A stretch of 5,740 bases of DNA from Verrucomicrobiota bacterium. GTDB taxonomy: Bacteria > Verrucomicrobiota > Verrucomicrobiia > Verrucomicrobiales > DEV007. Numbering within the stretch: position 1 is the stretch's first letter; each line of letters opens with the position of its first letter. This document shows, piece after piece, positions 4,774 through 5,740 of this stretch. Location: assembly GCA_013152075.1 (NCBI GenBank), contig JAADHD010000347.1:1-5740 (forward strand). Direction: 5' to 3'. The translations under genes were made by a program, and so were the position numbers. Below the pieces are notes generated by a model. The model was not told the DNA's origin, did not search any database, and was given only the letters and a program-made list of their open reading frames with translations.

Positions 4774-5740
4774 ATGCTCACCCGTATTCATTCCGGCGCC
4801 CTCCACGGCGTTGACGCGCTTAGTATAGAAATTGAAGTCAATGAAGGCAATGGCGACCCGAGTATAGTCATTGTTGGACTGCCTGATGTCGCCGTCAAGG
4901 AAAGTCGCGACCGCGTCTGGACCGCCATCGGGAATATGGCCTACCTCAAACCGAAGGGGCGCACCACCATTAATCTAGCGCCAGCCGATGTTCGCAAGGA
5001 GGGCCCCAGCTTTGATCTACCAATCGCTGTCGGCATCGTCGCTTTGAACGAAAACCTTAAAGACGGTGCCTTGGAACAGTGCGCCATCGTCGGTGAACTT
5101 GCTCTCGATGGACGCGTGAGACCGGTTAAGGGGATTCTCTCGCTCACCCTTGAAGCCAAAGCCGCCGGACGCAAAGCCATTTTTGTTCCCGCAGAAAACG
5201 CCCGCGAAGCTAGCTTGGTTGAAGGCATTTACGTTTACGCCATTCGCAATCTACGCGATGCTATCGACTTGCTTAAAGGCAAGGGTAACATCCTTCCGGA
5301 AAAAATAGACCGCCAGGGATTTTTCAAACAACAATCGCGTTACGAGATCGATTTCAGCGATGTTAAAGGTCAAACTCACGTCAAACGCGCCCTCGAAGTG
5401 GCTGTAGCTGGCGGCCACAACGCCTTGATGATTGGGCCTCAACTGGCAAATCCATGCTCGCCAAACGTTTGGCCACCATCATGCCGCCGATGACAGAGTC
5501 CGAAGCCATCGAGACTACCAAGATCCACAGCGTCGCAGGACTGATCGACAGCCGTCACAGCTTCATCGCCACCCGCCCCTTCCGCTCGCCGCACCACACT
5601 ATTTCCGATGCCGGTTTACTCGGTGGCACCAGTCACCCCTCGCCGGGCGAAGTCAGTCTGGCCCAGAACGGCATCCTCTTTCTCGACGAACTGCCTGAGT
5701 TCCGCCGCTCCACCCTCGAAGTTTTGCGCCAGCCACTTGA
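4774..5740 (+). pseudogene. comM: comM/yifB-type Mg-chelatase-like AAA+ ATPase, frameshifted in Walker A and cut by the window edge
   Basis: ComM is a ring-forming ATPase that drives branch migration during integration of transforming DNA; the family is widespread and about 500 residues long. The first frame gives the N-terminal ChlI-like domain from ATG 4774 (MLTRIHSGALHGVD, VGLPDVAVKESRDRV, TINLAPADVRKEGPSFDLPIA, GELALDGRVRPVKG), then the linker and DVKGQTHVKRALEVAVAGGHNALMIGP. At about 5440 the frame breaks; left alone it reads 17 foreign residues to a stop at 5491-5493 (239 residues in all). The family sequence resumes in another frame at 5442 with TGKSMLAKRL, RPFRSPHHTIS (5574-5606), GEVSLAQNG and Walker B ILFLDELPEF (5673-5702), open to the window end. 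TTG 4735 would add 13 residues that do not resemble the family. Either a true inactivating mutation or a base-calling or assembly error. Confidence 0.9.
5437..5444 (+). other. Frameshift site in the comM P-loop (apparent 4-base deletion)
   Basis: The sequence reads GGGCCTCAACTGGCAAATCC (5434-5453). The conserved loop G-P-P-G-T-G-K-S requires four more bases, of the form CNGG, between C5440 and A5441. Restoring them joins the upstream frame to the downstream frame without any other change. With a CCC proline codon the lost bases would be the tetranucleotide CCGG. There is no homopolymer or slippery heptamer at the site, and no change of coding character around it. Confidence 0.85.

Noticed and set aside
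5434..5453. Programmed ribosomal frameshift in comM
   Set aside because: No slippery heptamer is present, and a shift alone cannot restore the missing P-loop residues; four bases must be added to give G-P-P-G-T-G-K-S.
5432..5698. 88-codon + strand frame over the comM ATPase domain
   Set aside because: It is neither of the two frames carrying the conserved ComM sequence; its translation is Arg/His/Gln/Pro-rich, typical of an out-of-frame reading.
1..5740. tRNA, rRNA, CRISPR array or known insertion sequence
   Set aside because: No cloverleaf-like segment, rRNA motif, regularly spaced repeats or transposase-like reading frame was found on either strand by eye.

Overview
The window reads as ordinary chromosomal DNA of a Gram-negative bacterium, most likely from the PVC group (Verrucomicrobiota or Planctomycetota). 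The reasons are a secreted arylsulfatase-type enzyme, a PknB-like Ser/Thr kinase of the style common there, and mid-range GC. This assignment is inferred from gene content; there is no rRNA or marker gene to confirm it. All recognisable genes lie on the + strand.

Layout: (1) bases 2-109 hold the probable C-terminal end of an unidentified gene. (2) 213-1568 encodes an exported formylglycine-type sulfatase with an intact CVPAR maturation motif, but with an expected pair of metal-binding residues replaced by Val-Lys. (3) 1569-1990 is a 422-base AT-rich gap with several palindromes, a long-spaced 12-bp inverted repeat and a possible 27-codon ORF. (4) 1991-2905 encodes a compact soluble Ser/Thr protein kinase. 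(5) 2906-3146 is a 241-base gap with an inverted repeat and a possible promoter/operator. (6) 3147-3521 and 3591-4715 form a two-gene unit matching the enterobacterial yiaW-yiaV / yibI-yibH arrangement: a small DUF3302 membrane protein followed by a HlyD-type membrane fusion protein. (7) 4774 to the window end is a comM/yifB-type Mg-chelatase-like AAA+ ATPase. Its reading frame is broken exactly inside the Walker A loop by an apparent 4-base loss.

How the genes relate: only the yiaW-yiaV pair is a clear functional unit, probably a membrane-spanning export or envelope assembly whose substrate cannot be read from sequence. The sulfatase (scavenging of sulfated glycans), the kinase and comM (branch migration during natural transformation) look like independent transcription units.

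I do not see a convincing new multi-gene system. The best leads are the altered sulfatase metal site, the comM P-loop frameshift, a change of GC-skew sign near 2.9-3.1 kb although gene direction does not change, and the structured leader before the kinase.
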